Assembly: GCA_018240745.1 (NCBI GenBank)
Contig: JAFEFF010000194.1
Location: 1 to 64,000, forward strand
Length of the DNA: 64,000 bases
Source of the DNA: Pseudomonadota bacterium
Lineage (GTDB): Bacteria; Pseudomonadota; Alphaproteobacteria; Reyranellales; Reyranellaceae
Direction: 5' to 3'
Below the pieces are notes generated by a model. That model saw only the letters and a list, made by a program, of their open reading frames with translations, was not told the DNA's origin and searched no databases. How positions within the stretch are numbered: the first letter of the stretch is position 1; every line of letters begins with the position of its first letter. Positions 1 to 9,399 of this stretch are shown in pieces. A program made the position numbers and the translations under genes.

Positions 1-830
1 CCGGCGCGGGCTTCAGGCTGCGCGTGTTCGATCTCTCGCAGAAGGCGGTGTCGGATTTCGTCGGCACGTATCCGACGGCGCTCGCCACCGCGTCGGCCGG
101 GGCCGCGGGGCAGGGCGCCGACGCGTTGATCACCATGCTGCCCGACGGCAAGGCAGTGCGCGCCGCCGTGCTGGAAGGCCGCGACGCCGCGGTCGAGGGC
201 CTCGGTGCCGGCGCGCTGGTGATGGACATGAGCTCGTCCAATCCGGTCGACACCCAGAAGCTCGCGCGCGATCTCGCCGCCAGGGGCCTGGCGCTGCTCG
301 ACGCGCCGGTGTCGGGCGGCGTGAAGCGCGCGGTCGACGGCTCGCTCTCGATCATGGTCGGCGGCGCGGCGGCCGACCTCGAGCGCGCGCGGCCGGTGTT
401 CGGGGCGATGGGGAAGACCATCACGCTCTGCGGTCCGGCTGGCGCGGGCCATGCGCTGAAGGCGCTGAACAACTATCTCTCCGCGGCAGGCGTGGTGGCG
501 ATGTGCGAGGCGCTGATCGTCGGCGAGGCGTTCGGCCTCGATCCCGGCACGATGGTCGACGTGTTCAACAGCTCGACCGGCAAGAGCAACGCGACCGAGG
601 TGAAGGGCCGCCAGTTCGTCGTGCCGCGCAACTTCGCCGCCGGCTTCTCGATGGCGCTGATGGCCAAGGACCTGCGCACCGCCGGCGACGTCGCCTCCCA
701 CCTCGAGCTCAAGATGCCCAACCTCGAACAGGCGGTCGCCTACTGGACCGCCGCCGACGGCAAGCTCGGCAAGGGTGCCGACCACACCGAGATCTTCCGC
801 TATGCCGAGATGCTGGCGGAGGAGGAGTGA
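1..830 (+). CDS. NAD(P)-dependent beta-hydroxyacid dehydrogenase, 5'-truncated by window edge
   Basis: Member of the 3-hydroxyisobutyrate / 2-hydroxy-3-oxopropionate (tartronate semialdehyde) reductase family, which oxidises or reduces beta-hydroxy acids with NAD(P). The frame is open to base 1 (it reads GAGFRLRVFDLSQ), so the true start and the N-terminal glycine-rich nucleotide motif lie upstream. Visible family signatures are DAPVSGGVKRA (substrate site), the SIMVGG strand, and GHALKALNNYL, which carries the catalytic lysine and the NN pair. The C-terminal helical domain (AKDLRTAGD) is complete to the TGA at 828-830. The exact substrate cannot be read from sequence. It runs in the same direction as rho, but rho has its own strong promoter downstream. 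Confidence 0.9.
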   Translation, partial: GAGFRLRVFDLSQKAVSDFVGTYPTALATASAGAAGQGADALITMLPDGKAVRAAVLEGRDAAVEGLGAGALVMDMSSSNPVDTQKLARDLAARGLALLDAPVSGGVKRAVDGSLSIMVGGAAADLERARPVFGAMGKTITLCGPAGAGHALKALNNYLSAAGVVAMCEALIVGEAFGLDPGTMVDVFNSSTGKSNATEVKGRQFVVPRNFAAGFSMALMAKDLRTAGDVASHLELKMPNLEQAVAYWTAADGKLGKGADHTEIFRYAEMLAEEE

Positions 831-844
831 TGGCCTGTCCGGCT

Positions 845-873
845 TTGACAGTCTTCGACCGCGCAATTATATA
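845..873 (+). promoter_or_regulatory. Near-consensus sigma-70 promoter for rho
   Basis: TTGACA at 845-850 and TATATA at 868-873 are separated by exactly 17 bp. Transcription would start near 880, giving a leader of about 130 nt before the rho ATG at 1012. The leader holds a GC-rich self-complementary stretch around 895-915. Rho is autoregulated in other bacteria by attenuation in its own leader, so the leader length is suggestive, but regulation here is inferred. Confidence 0.75.
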
Positions 874-1011
874 AGCCTCACCCAGGGCCTCTGGCGCCGC
901 CGCCCGGCGGTGATCGACGGGGTCCACATCGTACGACACAGCACTCATTTCATGGTTGGCCGCCCTGGCTGATCGAGCGCGTGCGTCATTCCCAACTTGT
1001 TGAAAAGACTT

Positions 1012-2394
<1,383 letters not shown>

Positions 2395-2396
2395 CT

Positions 2397-2465
2397 CTTG
2401 CCGGACCGCGGGCGTCCCGCCCGCTCATGATCATGAGGCGGGCCAGAGGCCCGCGGTCCGGCAAG
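2397..2465. repeat. Large palindromic repeat between convergent rho and aroE
   Basis: Outer arms of 17 bp (2397-2413 and 2449-2465, CTTGCCGGACCGCGGGC) are perfectly complementary. A second nested inverted repeat lies inside, centred on TCATGATCATGA near 2431. The element nearly fills the gap between the rho and aroE stop codons. There is no T-run on either side, so it is not a textbook intrinsic terminator. It may act as a bidirectional transcript end or be a copy of a dispersed REP-like palindrome. Confidence 0.75.
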
Positions 2466-2474
2466 ACGAAGACG

Positions 2475-3356
2475 TCAGGCGGCCAGCACCGCCTGACGCT
2501 GCTCCTCGGTCACCTCGACGTCGTGGCCGAACCAGGCCTCGAAGCCCATGCGGCCCTGGTGGAGCAGCATGCCGAGACCGTCGATGCAGGTGTTGCCGCG
2601 GGCCCGGGCTGACGCGAGCAGCGCCGTCTCGAGCGGCACGGAGACGATGTCGTCGACCACGGCGCTGATCGGCAGGCGCGCGAGGTCCAGCTCGAGCGGC
2701 GGCTGGCCCTTCATGCCGAGCGAGGTGGTGTTCACCAGCAGGGTCGCGTCGTCGAGCATCTGCGAACGCTCGTCCCAGCGCTCGATCATGATCTGGCGGC
2801 CGTCGTTGGGCGTGAAGGCGACGCCGAGATTGACCGCCGCCTCCTGCGTACGGTTGATCAGGCGCAACTCCGGAACGCCGGCGTCGATCAGGCTCGCCAC
2901 CACCGCGCGCGCCGCGCCGCCCGCGCCCAGCACCACCACGGGTCCCGCCGCGGCGGCCCATTGCGGCGCGCCCTGCTTCAGCGCGGCGAGGAAGCCGAAG
3001 GCGTCGCTGTTGCGGCCCTCGAGGCTGCCGTCGGGCTGCTTGATCACCGTGTTGACTGCGCCGATCCGCTCGGCATCGGGATGGATGCGGTCGAGCAACG
3101 GCATGATGTCGACCTTGTGCGGCAGGGTGAGGTTGCAGCCGCGCGCGTTGGCTGTCGCCTTCAGGAACGCGACCAGCGCTTTCAGCGCCTCCGGCTTCGG
3201 CTCGACCGGCAGGCGGCCGTAGTAGCCGTCGATATCGTGTTTCTTCAGCCAGTAGCCGTGCAGCGCCGGCGAGCGCGAATGCTCGACCGGCCAGCCGACG
3301 ATCGCCGCGAACGGCCGTCCGTCAGCCTCTGCCAGCAGGGTCTCGAACGGGCTCAT
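2475..3356 (-). CDS. aroE: Shikimate dehydrogenase
   Basis: NADP-dependent reduction of 3-dehydroshikimate to shikimate in the aromatic amino acid pathway. The 293-residue protein shows the substrate-binding SRSPALH segment near residue 28, the NLTLPHK motif containing the catalytic lysine, and a Rossmann GAGGAARAV motif for NADP, followed by an NRT segment typical of NADP-preferring AroE. The C-terminal helix containing MLLHQG is present. Its ATG overlaps the maf stop codon (ATGA at 3353-3356), so the two are translationally coupled. The maf-aroE pairing is common near the origin in alphaproteobacteria, usually with coaE and dnaQ, which here lie further on and on the other strand. Confidence 0.96.
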   Translation of the reverse strand: MSPFETLLAEADGRPFAAIVGWPVEHSRSPALHGYWLKKHDIDGYYGRLPVEPKPEALKALVAFLKATANARGCNLTLPHKVDIMPLLDRIHPDAERIGAVNTVIKQPDGSLEGRNSDAFGFLAALKQGAPQWAAAAGPVVVLGAGGAARAVVASLIDAGVPELRLINRTQEAAVNLGVAFTPNDGRQIMIERWDERSQMLDDATLLVNTTSLGMKGQPPLELDLARLPISAVVDDIVSVPLETALLASARARGNTCIDGLGMLLHQGRMGFEAWFGHDVEVTEEQRQAVLAA

Positions 3357-3973
3357 GCCGCCTTCTCGAGGCCGATGCCATGGCCCGCCAGGAAGGAGAG
3401 CAGCGGCAGCAGCGGCAGGCCGAGGATGGTGAAGTAGTCGCCGTCGACCCGGGTGAAGAGATGCGCGCCCAGGCCCTCGAGCTGGTAGGCGCCGACCGAG
3501 CTCAGCACGTCGTTGCCGGCGCGAGAGAGATAGGCGTCGACGAACGCCTCGTTGAACGAGCGCATGGTGAGCCGGGCCCGCTCGGTCCAGTGCCAGATGC
3601 GCGCGCCGCCGCGCGCCACGACCACGGAGGAGAAGAGCTCGTGCGTCTGGCCGCGCAGCGCCATCAGCTGCTTGCGCGCGGCCTCCATCGTCGCCGGCTT
3701 GTCGAACAGCCGGCCGTTGCAGGCGAGCGTCGAATCGGCGCCGATCACGAACGCCTCGGGATGCTTCGAGGAGACGCGTACTGCCTTCATCTCGGCCAGC
3801 GTCGAGGCGAGTTCCTGCGGTGCCGCCCTGCTGCCGAGGCTGCGCGTGATCTCCTCCTCGTCGACTCCGGAGGGCTCGATGTCGAAGGATAGACCGGCAC
3901 TGGCGAGCAGCTTGCGGCGGGAGGGGCTGGCGGAGGCCAAGATCAGGGACGGGGGGATCAGGGACGCGGGCAT
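3353..3973 (-). CDS. maf: Maf-family nucleoside triphosphate pyrophosphatase
   Basis: House-cleaning enzyme that hydrolyses modified or non-canonical NTPs to the monophosphate. The 206-residue protein begins with the diagnostic LILASASPSRRKLL strand-loop, where the SRRKLL residues bind phosphate. It carries the VIGADSTLA motif with the catalytic Asp, then the DKP and LRGQTHELFS segments of the family. The GADSTL signature looks closer to the YceF subgroup (7-methyl-GTP) than to the YhdE dTTP/UTP subgroup, but this assignment is tentative. First gene of a two-gene unit with aroE (4-bp overlap). Confidence 0.92.
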   Translation of the reverse strand: MPASLIPPSLILASASPSRRKLLASAGLSFDIEPSGVDEEEITRSLGSRAAPQELASTLAEMKAVRVSSKHPEAFVIGADSTLACNGRLFDKPATMEAARKQLMALRGQTHELFSSVVVARGGARIWHWTERARLTMRSFNEAFVDAYLSRAGNDVLSSVGAYQLEGLGAHLFTRVDGDYFTILGLPLLPLLSFLAGHGIGLEKAA

Positions 3974-3991
3974 GGTACCGACGGGAGACTC

Positions 3992-4378
3992 TTACGCGGG
4001 TTCGAGGCGGAACAGGCCGCCACCGTCGCTGTGGGTGACGAGGTAGAGCAGCCCGTCGGGCCCCGGCGCACGTCGCGGATATAGGGAAGCCGTCCTTCGA
4101 TCAACCGTTCCTCGCCCACATGGCGCTCGCCGTCGACCTCGATCCGGAACAGGGCGCCGGCCGACCGCGCGCCGGCGAACAGCGAGCCTTTCCGGGCCGC
4201 GAACCTGTCGCCAGTGCAAAAAGTGAGGCCGCAGCGCGAGATCGACGGCACCCAGGCGCGGTTCGGCTTGCCGACGAACGGACTGCCCGGCGGGATCGAG
4301 CCGTCGTCCTCGAGCCAGGGCGATGGCCGGCGCAGCGAGTCCGACCGTTGTAGCCGTCAGGAAATGACGGCGATTCAT
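3992..4378 (-). pseudogene. Remnant of a PQQ-dependent soluble aldose sugar dehydrogenase (YliI-like)
   Basis: The 5' end encodes MNRRHFLTATTVGLAAPAIA, a plausible export signal. About 20 codons on, a change of frame near 4320 leads into LEDDGSIPPGSPFVGKP, the region that precedes the catalytic core in this family, and this runs straight into the family's C-terminal end: PSISRCGLTFCTGDRF, GALFRIEVDGE, IRDVR. A second frame change near 4055 is needed to read GPDGLLYLVTHSDGGGLFRLEPA to the stop. Intact relatives are about 350-400 residues; here only some 125 codons remain in three frames. Most of the propeller, including its PQQ and calcium sites, is gone. Non-functional by any reading. The frame pieces are directly visible; the family assignment rests on recalled motifs. 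Confidence 0.75.
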
Positions 4379-4437
4379 CGACCTTCCCATGCTCGCTCAC
4401 TATACTCGCCCGCGAAGAAACTCATGGGGAGAGCCCA

Positions 4438-5415
4438 ATGTCGAAGTCCATCCTGATCCACGAGAATGGCGGCCCCGAGAAGATGAAGCTCGAGGACGTC
4501 GAGGTCGGCTCGCCCGGCCCGGGCCAGGTCAAGATTCGCCACACCGCGATCGGTCTCAACTTCATCGATGTCTATACCCGATCGGGCCTTTACAAGACCC
4601 CGATGCCGAACGCTGTCGGCCGCGAGGGAGCCGGGGTGATCCTCGAGGTCGGCCCCAGGGTGAAGGGCTTCAAGAAGGGCGACCGCGTCGCCTATTGCGG
4701 CGAGCTCGGCGCCTACTGCCAGGAGCGCCTGATCGGCACCGGCCAGCTGGTCAAGGTGCCGAAGGGCGTGAGCGACGAGCAGGCGGCGGCGATCATGCTG
4801 AAGGGCATGACGACCGAATACCTGGTCGACCGCACCATCAAGCCGTGGGTCAAGAAGGGCGACACCATCCTGTTCCATGCCGCGGCCGGCGGCGTCGGCC
4901 TGCTGTTCGGCCAATGGGCCAAGGCGCGCGGCTACAAGGTGATCGGCACCGTGTCGTCGCCGGAGAAGGCGGCGCTCGCCAAGAAGCACGGCTACAAGTG
5001 GGTGATCGACTACACCAAGCAGAACATCGTCGAGGAGGTGATGAAGATCACCAAGGGCAAGAAGGTGCCGGCGGTGGTCGACGGCGTCGGCAAGGACACC
5101 TGGGAAGCCTCGCTCGACTGCCTGCAGCCGCGCGGCATCATGGCCTCGTTCGGCAACGCCTCGGGCCCGGTGCCGCCGCAGTCGATCGCCATCCTGAACA
5201 CCAAGGGCTCATTGTACCTGACGCGCCCGAGCCTCGGCGCCTACACCGCGACCCGCAAGGAACTCGAGGCGTCCGCCAATTCGCTGTTCAAGATGGTCAA
5301 GAGCGGCAAGGTGAAGATCGCCATCGACCAGCGCTATCCGCTGGCCGAAGCGGCGCAGGCACACATCGATCTCGAGAGCCGCAAGACCACCGGGCAGACC
5401 ATCCTGGTGCCGTGA
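4438..5415 (+). CDS. NADPH:quinone oxidoreductase-like MDR enzyme
   Basis: Zinc-free medium-chain dehydrogenase/reductase of the quinone oxidoreductase type (325 residues). The GroES-like N-terminal half has GLNFIDVYTRSGLY and the VGREGAGV motif. The Rossmann half has HAAAGGVG (about residues 144-151) for NADPH. No structural or catalytic zinc-binding cysteine set is present, which separates it from alcohol dehydrogenases. The start is preceded by a GGGAGAG ribosome-binding site at about 4427. It is divergent from the sugar-dehydrogenase remnant. Family reactions reduce quinones or enones by NADPH; the natural substrate is not predictable. Confidence 0.92.
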   Translation: MSKSILIHENGGPEKMKLEDVEVGSPGPGQVKIRHTAIGLNFIDVYTRSGLYKTPMPNAVGREGAGVILEVGPRVKGFKKGDRVAYCGELGAYCQERLIGTGQLVKVPKGVSDEQAAAIMLKGMTTEYLVDRTIKPWVKKGDTILFHAAAGGVGLLFGQWAKARGYKVIGTVSSPEKAALAKKHGYKWVIDYTKQNIVEEVMKITKGKKVPAVVDGVGKDTWEASLDCLQPRGIMASFGNASGPVPPQSIAILNTKGSLYLTRPSLGAYTATRKELEASANSLFKMVKSGKVKIAIDQRYPLAEAAQAHIDLESRKTTGQTILVP

Positions 5416-5453
5416 AGCGATGATCGACGACAGCGGCTCCTTTGGAACGAGGG

Positions 5454-5475
5454 CCGCGCGGTGAAGACCGCGCGG
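5454..5475. repeat. Perfect 9-bp hairpin after the quinone oxidoreductase gene
   Basis: CCGCGCGGT, loop GAAG, ACCGCGCGG. It lies 38 bp after the stop codon and could fold as a stable stem at the 3' end of the transcript, but no U-run follows. The remaining sequence up to coaE (5476-5595) contains only a short Ala/Arg-rich open frame with no recognisable homology. Confidence 0.55.
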
Positions 5476-5595
5476 TCGTGATCGTGCTGGTGCCGGGCGG
5501 CGCGCCGGCCTGCGGCGCCTTCGACTGGGCTCGCGCCCGCAAGGCCGCACGCGCGGCGCCGAAGGCGGCCGCCGCAGCCTGATGGTGGTCGCTCC

Positions 5596-6258
5596 ATGGT
5601 GATTCTGGGGCTCACCGGCTCGATCGGAATGGGAAAGTCGACCGCTGCGAAGATGCTGCGGCAGATGGGGGTTCCGGTGTACGACGCCGATGCCGCGGTC
5701 CATCGCCTGCAGGCCCGCGGCGGCATCGCGCTGCCGCCGATCGAGGCGGCGTTCCCGGGCGTGGTGAAGGACGGCGTGCTCGACCGCCAGGCGCTGGGCG
5801 CGCGGGTGTTCGGCAACAAGGACGCGCTGCGCAAGCTCGAGGCGATCGTTCACCCGCTGGTCGCCCGCGAGCAGCGCCGGTTCGTCCGGCGCGCAGCGAT
5901 GAACCGCGAGCCGCTGGTGGTGCTCGACATTCCGCTGCTGTTCGAAGGCCTGGGCGAGCGGCGCGTCGACGGTGTGCTGGTGGTGAGTGCGCCGGCCTTC
6001 CTGCAGCGCCAGCGCGTGATGGCGCGGCCCGGCATGACGAGCGAGAAATTTGCCGGCATCCTGAAGCAGCAGGTTCCCGATTGGCTGAAGCGCCGCAAGG
6101 CGACGGTCGTGATCCCGACCGGCCTCGGCCTGGCGCCGACGCGCGCCGCGCTCAGCAAGGCCGTGCGGGAACTCACGAAGAAGCAGGGCCGCTCCTGGCC
6201 GTCGAATCCGTGGCGCGATCGATTCACAGCCCAGCTCGCGCGGGCGAAGCGGAAGTGA
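5596..6258 (+). CDS. coaE: Dephospho-CoA kinase
   Basis: Last step of coenzyme A synthesis: ATP-dependent phosphorylation of the 3'-hydroxyl of dephospho-CoA. The P-loop [12 protein letters not shown] lies at residues 5-16. The YDADAAVH segment holds the conserved Asp that acts as general base, and IVHPLV and LDIPLLFE are the CoA-domain and lid motifs of the family. The C-terminus (about residues 190-220) is Arg/Lys-rich and somewhat longer than usual. Followed by dnaQ in the same direction, the conserved alphaproteobacterial order, although a 27-bp hairpin separates them. Confidence 0.96.
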   Translation: MVILGLTGSIGMGKSTAAKMLRQMGVPVYDADAAVHRLQARGGIALPPIEAAFPGVVKDGVLDRQALGARVFGNKDALRKLEAIVHPLVAREQRRFVRRAAMNREPLVVLDIPLLFEGLGERRVDGVLVVSAPAFLQRQRVMARPGMTSEKFAGILKQQVPDWLKRRKATVVIPTGLGLAPTRAALSKAVRELTKKQGRSWPSNPWRDRFTAQLARAKRK

Positions 6259-6275
6259 GGTAAAACGGTCGCGAA

Positions 6276-6302
6276 GCCCTCCCCCGTCTTTCGGGGGAGG
6301 GC
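6276..6302. repeat. Hairpin between coaE and dnaQ
   Basis: GCCCTCCCCCG and CGGGGGAGGGC (11 bp, perfect) enclose a 5-nt loop TCTTT. It ends 20 bp before the dnaQ start. There is no T-tract on the plus strand, so it is more likely a partial attenuator, an mRNA-stability element or a dispersed palindrome than a strong terminator. Confidence 0.6.
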
Positions 6303-6322
6303 GAAGAAGAGAAAGTTCCCGA

Positions 6323-7003
6323 ATGCGCGAGATCGTCCTCGACACCGAAACCACCGGCCTCGATCCCCTGGCCGGCCATCGCGTCGTCGAGCTGGGCTGC
6401 ATCGAGCTCGAGAACATGGTGGCGACCGGCCGCACGTTCCACGTCTACTTCAATCCCGAGATGGCGATGCCGGCCGGTGCGCAGGACATCCACGGCCTCT
6501 CCGACGAGTTCCTGGCCGACAAGCCGCGCTTCGCCGAGAAGGTCGAGGAGTTCCTGGAGTTCGTCGGCGACGCACAGCTGGTCATCCACAACGCGCAGTT
6601 CGACATCGGCTTCCTGAATGCCGAGCTGGAGCGCTGCGGCAAGGCCAGGCTGATCAACGCCTATGTCGACACCGTGTCGGTGGCGCGCAGGAAGTTCCCC
6701 GGCCAGCGGGTCAGCCTCGACGCGCTGTGCGAGCGCTTCAGCATCGACAATTCCAACCGCGTCAAGCACGGCGCGCTGCTCGATTCCGAGTTGCTGGCCG
6801 AGGTCTATCTCGAGCTGAGCGGCGGCCGGCAGCGCGACCTTGGCCTGGCGCCGGAACTCGCTGCGCGCGCGGTCGCCGGACTGGCGCTGGCGGCCGGCGC
6901 GGTCGTCCGCGCGGCCCGCCCGCATGTGCCGAACGCGGCCGAGCTTGCCGCGCACGCAGCGTTCCTCGCCAAGCTCAGCGACCCGCTCTGGCTGAAGGCC
7001 TGA
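6323..7003 (+). CDS. dnaQ: DNA polymerase III epsilon subunit (3'-5' proofreading exonuclease)
   Basis: Proofreading exonuclease of the replicase, DEDDh class. Exo I is LDTETTGLD (residues 6-14, with Asp7 and Glu9 as metal ligands), Exo II is HNAQFDIGFLN, and Exo III is HGALLDSELLAEVY with the catalytic His and Asp. The core runs to about residue 175. The remaining C-terminal 50 residues are Ala/Leu-rich; in E. coli this part tethers epsilon to the alpha subunit. Length of 226 residues is normal. The adjacent lipoprotein gene starts 3 bp after the stop. Confidence 0.96.
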   Translation: MREIVLDTETTGLDPLAGHRVVELGCIELENMVATGRTFHVYFNPEMAMPAGAQDIHGLSDEFLADKPRFAEKVEEFLEFVGDAQLVIHNAQFDIGFLNAELERCGKARLINAYVDTVSVARRKFPGQRVSLDALCERFSIDNSNRVKHGALLDSELLAEVYLELSGGRQRDLGLAPELAARAVAGLALAAGAVVRAARPHVPNAAELAAHAAFLAKLSDPLWLKA

Positions 7004-7006
7004 GCC

Positions 7007-7987
7007 ATGCGGCGCCGGATCCTTGTCGCTCCGGTCTTCTGCCTTCTGGCCGCCTGCCAGCCGCAGCAGCCGCCCGGCACCGCCGCCCCGGCCGCGCCGC
7101 AAGGCAGCATCGGCCTGCCGGCATCCGGGACCGCGCATCGCTACGACGCCGCGATCAAGCCGGGCGACGAGACCCGCACGCCGCGCACGCCCACGGCCGT
7201 CCGCGCCGCTGCGCCGGCGCGGCCGCCGGCCAACGCGCTGACCGAGCGCGAGAAGCAGGCGATCGCGCGCTGGGATCGCGAGGAGGCGGCGCTGAAGTAC
7301 GACACGCCGCCGCTCGGCGTGCGGCCTCCGCCCAGGACCGGCGTCAAGCTGGCGATGCCGGCCGACGCCGCACTGCCGCGGCCATCGCCGGAGCGGGCGA
7401 CGCCGGTGACGCGCGGCGACACGGTGTTGCCGCCGCCGGTCGAACGCCCCGGCCCGGCGGCGCCGGCCGAGCCGGTGAAAGCGAGCGCTGCAGCCTCGCT
7501 GCCACCCGCAGCGCCGGCACCGGCCGCCCGCCCGGAGCCTCCGGTCGTGGCCGCGCCCGCAGCGCCGACCGCCGCGAGCGCACCGCCGCAGCAGTCGGCC
7601 GCGGCCGCGCTGCCGATCATGGCACCGCCTCCCGCCAGGCCGCGCGCCGCGGCGCTGCCCGACACGCCGATCCCGCGCCCCACCGGTGAGCCGGCGGCCA
7701 CGGTGACGTTCGAGCCGCGATCGGCCGACCTCTCCGACGGCGATCGCCTCCTGCTCGAGCGCTTTGCGCGCAGCACCAACACGCGCCGCCTGCGCCTCGT
7801 CCTGCTGTACGGCTATGCCGGCGCCGGCGATCCGGTCGCGGCGCGCAAGCTCGCGCTCGTCCGCGTGCTCGCGGTGCATGCCGCCCTGATCGACCTCGGC
7901 CTGAAGGCCGACGTCGAGATCGGCGATTTCTCCCAGGCCAGCGAGGGAGCGACGCCCGACCGGGTCGACGTGATGCTGCGCTACTGA
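7007..7987 (+). CDS. Pro/Ala-rich lipoprotein with an OmpA-like C-terminal region
   Basis: The N-terminus MRRRILVAPVFCLLAAC is a signal peptide with lipobox LAAC, so a lipid-anchored envelope protein is expected. Residues about 20-230 are low complexity, dominated by Pro, Ala, Arg and Thr, as in periplasm-spanning linkers. The last 95 residues (ATVTFEPRSADLSDGDRLLL onward) resemble the start of an OmpA peptidoglycan-binding fold: a beta strand, a helix, then LRLVLLYGYAG, RKLALVRVLAVHAAL and DRVDVML. The canonical peptidoglycan ligands (NxxLSxxRA) are not obvious. Possible role: tethering outer membrane to cell wall. Close spacing suggests co-transcription with dnaQ. Confidence 0.6.
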   Translation: MRRRILVAPVFCLLAACQPQQPPGTAAPAAPQGSIGLPASGTAHRYDAAIKPGDETRTPRTPTAVRAAAPARPPANALTEREKQAIARWDREEAALKYDTPPLGVRPPPRTGVKLAMPADAALPRPSPERATPVTRGDTVLPPPVERPGPAAPAEPVKASAAASLPPAAPAPAARPEPPVVAAPAAPTAASAPPQQSAAAALPIMAPPPARPRAAALPDTPIPRPTGEPAATVTFEPRSADLSDGDRLLLERFARSTNTRRLRLVLLYGYAGAGDPVAARKLALVRVLAVHAALIDLGLKADVEIGDFSQASEGATPDRVDVMLRY

Positions 7988-8054
7988 CCGGCGTCGTCGA
8001 CGGCTGAAGAGCGCGGGCGCGCACGCGTCTCCATTTTCGTTGCGATCTCGCCGG

Positions 8055-8567
8055 TCAGAGCGGACGATGGGTGGTGCGGGTGAAGCGGACCAGCACCGCC
8101 AGCGCGCGACAGCCGAGATAGCCGGCGCACAAGGCCGACACCGAGGCGACATGAGCCGGCGCGACGACCGGCTGGCCGCTGGCGGCCGAGATGAAATCGA
8201 CGATGGCCATGGCGACGATGGCTGCCGCGACCACCAGCCCGTCCCAGGCGGCATGCAGCCGGATCACGTCGCCGGTCGGCGCGACCTCGACCGACAGGCT
8301 CCAGCCGCGCATCCGGCCGAAGGCGGCGCCCAGCGCCAGCGCGCCAACCCACTCGGCATCGCTGATCCACGTCGCCTCGAACACGCCGCCCAGCAGCACG
8401 ACGGCGACCACGCCGCCGAACGCCGCGGGCACCGCCAGCGCCCACAGCCGGATCGCCGCGCCGCGCGCCTGCGGCGAGATCGCCCACAGGCAGGCGAGTG
8501 CACACAGCACGGTCAGGACGTTGCAAAGGCCAAGTGGGGCGTCGAGCGGAGAGGTAAGAGGAGCCAC
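8055..8567 (-). CDS. Hypothetical multi-pass membrane protein
   Basis: No family recognised. The 170-residue protein, starting at a GTG, has four or five hydrophobic stretches: about residues 12-30, 38-62, 75-88, 108-128 and 132-155. These are separated by short charged loops, and the C-terminus is basic. It is convergent with the lipoprotein gene (67 bp apart). It is the last apparent backbone gene before the arsenic island. Confidence 0.6.
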   Translation of the reverse strand: MAPLTSPLDAPLGLCNVLTVLCALACLWAISPQARGAAIRLWALAVPAAFGGVVAVVLLGGVFEATWISDAEWVGALALGAAFGRMRGWSLSVEVAPTGDVIRLHAAWDGLVVAAAIVAMAIVDFISAASGQPVVAPAHVASVSALCAGYLGCRALAVLVRFTRTTHRPL

Positions 8568-8659
8568 GGTGCGCTCTGAGGTTTGGCGGAGTCTACACAG
8601 GCCGTGGACCTCTGCCCATGCACAGCAAAGGCACGCTTGGCCTTCTGTGCGGAATCGTC

Positions 8660-9024
8660 TCAGCGGTCGAGGTAGCGCGCCGTGAGCCAGGCCAGCAGGG
8701 CGCCCACCATCTGCGCGGCGATGAACGCGGGTGCGTCGCCGGGCGCGATTCCCGCGAACGTGTTGGACGGCGCCCGCGCGACACGGTCACTGCCGGATTG
8801 GCGAACGAGGTCGAGGCGGTGAACCAGTAGGCGCCGACGATGTACACTGAGACTGCAGTTGGCAGCCGCTCGGGCGCCTTGCGCAGGCCGATCAGGATCA
8901 GCAACACCAGGCCGAAGGTGGCGGTGGCTTCCGCCGCCCATTGTCCGGCGCCGGTGCGCACCTTGGTCGACGCCTGCAGGATCGGCAGGTCGAACATCAG
9001 GTGCGTCAACCACACGCCCAGGCC
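8660..9024 (-). pseudogene. Truncated, frameshifted aquaglyceroporin (MIP family)
   Basis: C-terminal half of a MIP channel of the kind found in arsenic operons. Readable pieces are LTHLMFDLPILQAS, GAGQWAAEATATFGLVLLI, a membrane helix, and FTASTSFANPAVTV with the second NPA box. After this the frame changes; the neighbouring frame continues as NTFAGIAPGDAP and AAQMVGALLAWLTARYLD to the stop at 8660. The N-terminal half with the first NPA box is absent, replaced by an IS481-type transposase fragment. In ars operons such channels are thought to let arsenite pass through the membrane. This copy cannot make a channel. Confidence 0.75.
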
Positions 9025-9177
9025 TTCGGCGTGGAAGCGGCCGACCCATTTGCGCACCGTGCGAGGGCAAACGCCTACGGCTTCACTGACGACCTTCGGC
9101 GTTTGCCCACTGAGAACCATGTTGACCATGTGCTCTCGACCGTACGGCGTCAGGCGGGCATTGTGATGGATGTCCAT
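9025..9177 (-). mobile_element. 5' fragment of an IS481-family transposase
   Basis: Starting at the ATG at 9177, the minus strand encodes MDIHHNARLTPYGREHMV followed by SGQTPKVVSEAVGVCPRTVRKW, the N-terminal helix-turn-helix of IS481-type transposases. The DDE catalytic domain is missing. After about 50 codons the frame passes directly into aquaporin sequence, making a chimeric open frame. The upstream stretch CTGTCCTTGGAGGAGCCG (minus strand, just before the ATG) probably belongs to the left end of the element. It marks an old insertion or deletion at the edge of the arsenic cluster. Confidence 0.7.
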
Positions 9178-9399
9178 TCGGCTCCTCCAAGGACAGGTGA
9201 CGTCTCGACAACATCAGCTTCCTCGGCCGGGCCGGATGGACAACCTATTGAAAGTTCACAGCTACCAGACGCGTGGTATCGTTGCGTGCCTTGTTGGGCC
9301 CGCTGTCATGCTCTTGCTATGCTGGGCCACTACGTTCCTCCTGCCCGGCCGCGACCCTGCCGTGGTGTCCGCAAAGCATCAGCCCATTCTTCGGTGATA
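9178..9399. other. Non-coding stretch upstream of the arsenite efflux gene
   Basis: No supported gene. The first part is probably the end of the IS481 fragment. The rest must hold the promoter for the ACR3 gene; TATCGT near 9277 is a possible -10 with only a weak -35 upstream. A clear ArsR operator was not identified here. Confidence 0.4.

Noticed and set aside
5476-5595. Small Ala-rich gene upstream of coaE
   Set aside because: Short, no Shine-Dalgarno, no recognisable sequence; composition explains the open frame.
8941-9399. N-terminal extension of the ACR3 protein by about 150 residues
   Set aside because: The extension overlaps the aquaporin/IS remnants and lacks hydrophobic segments of the transporter; ATG at 9400 gives the normal family length.
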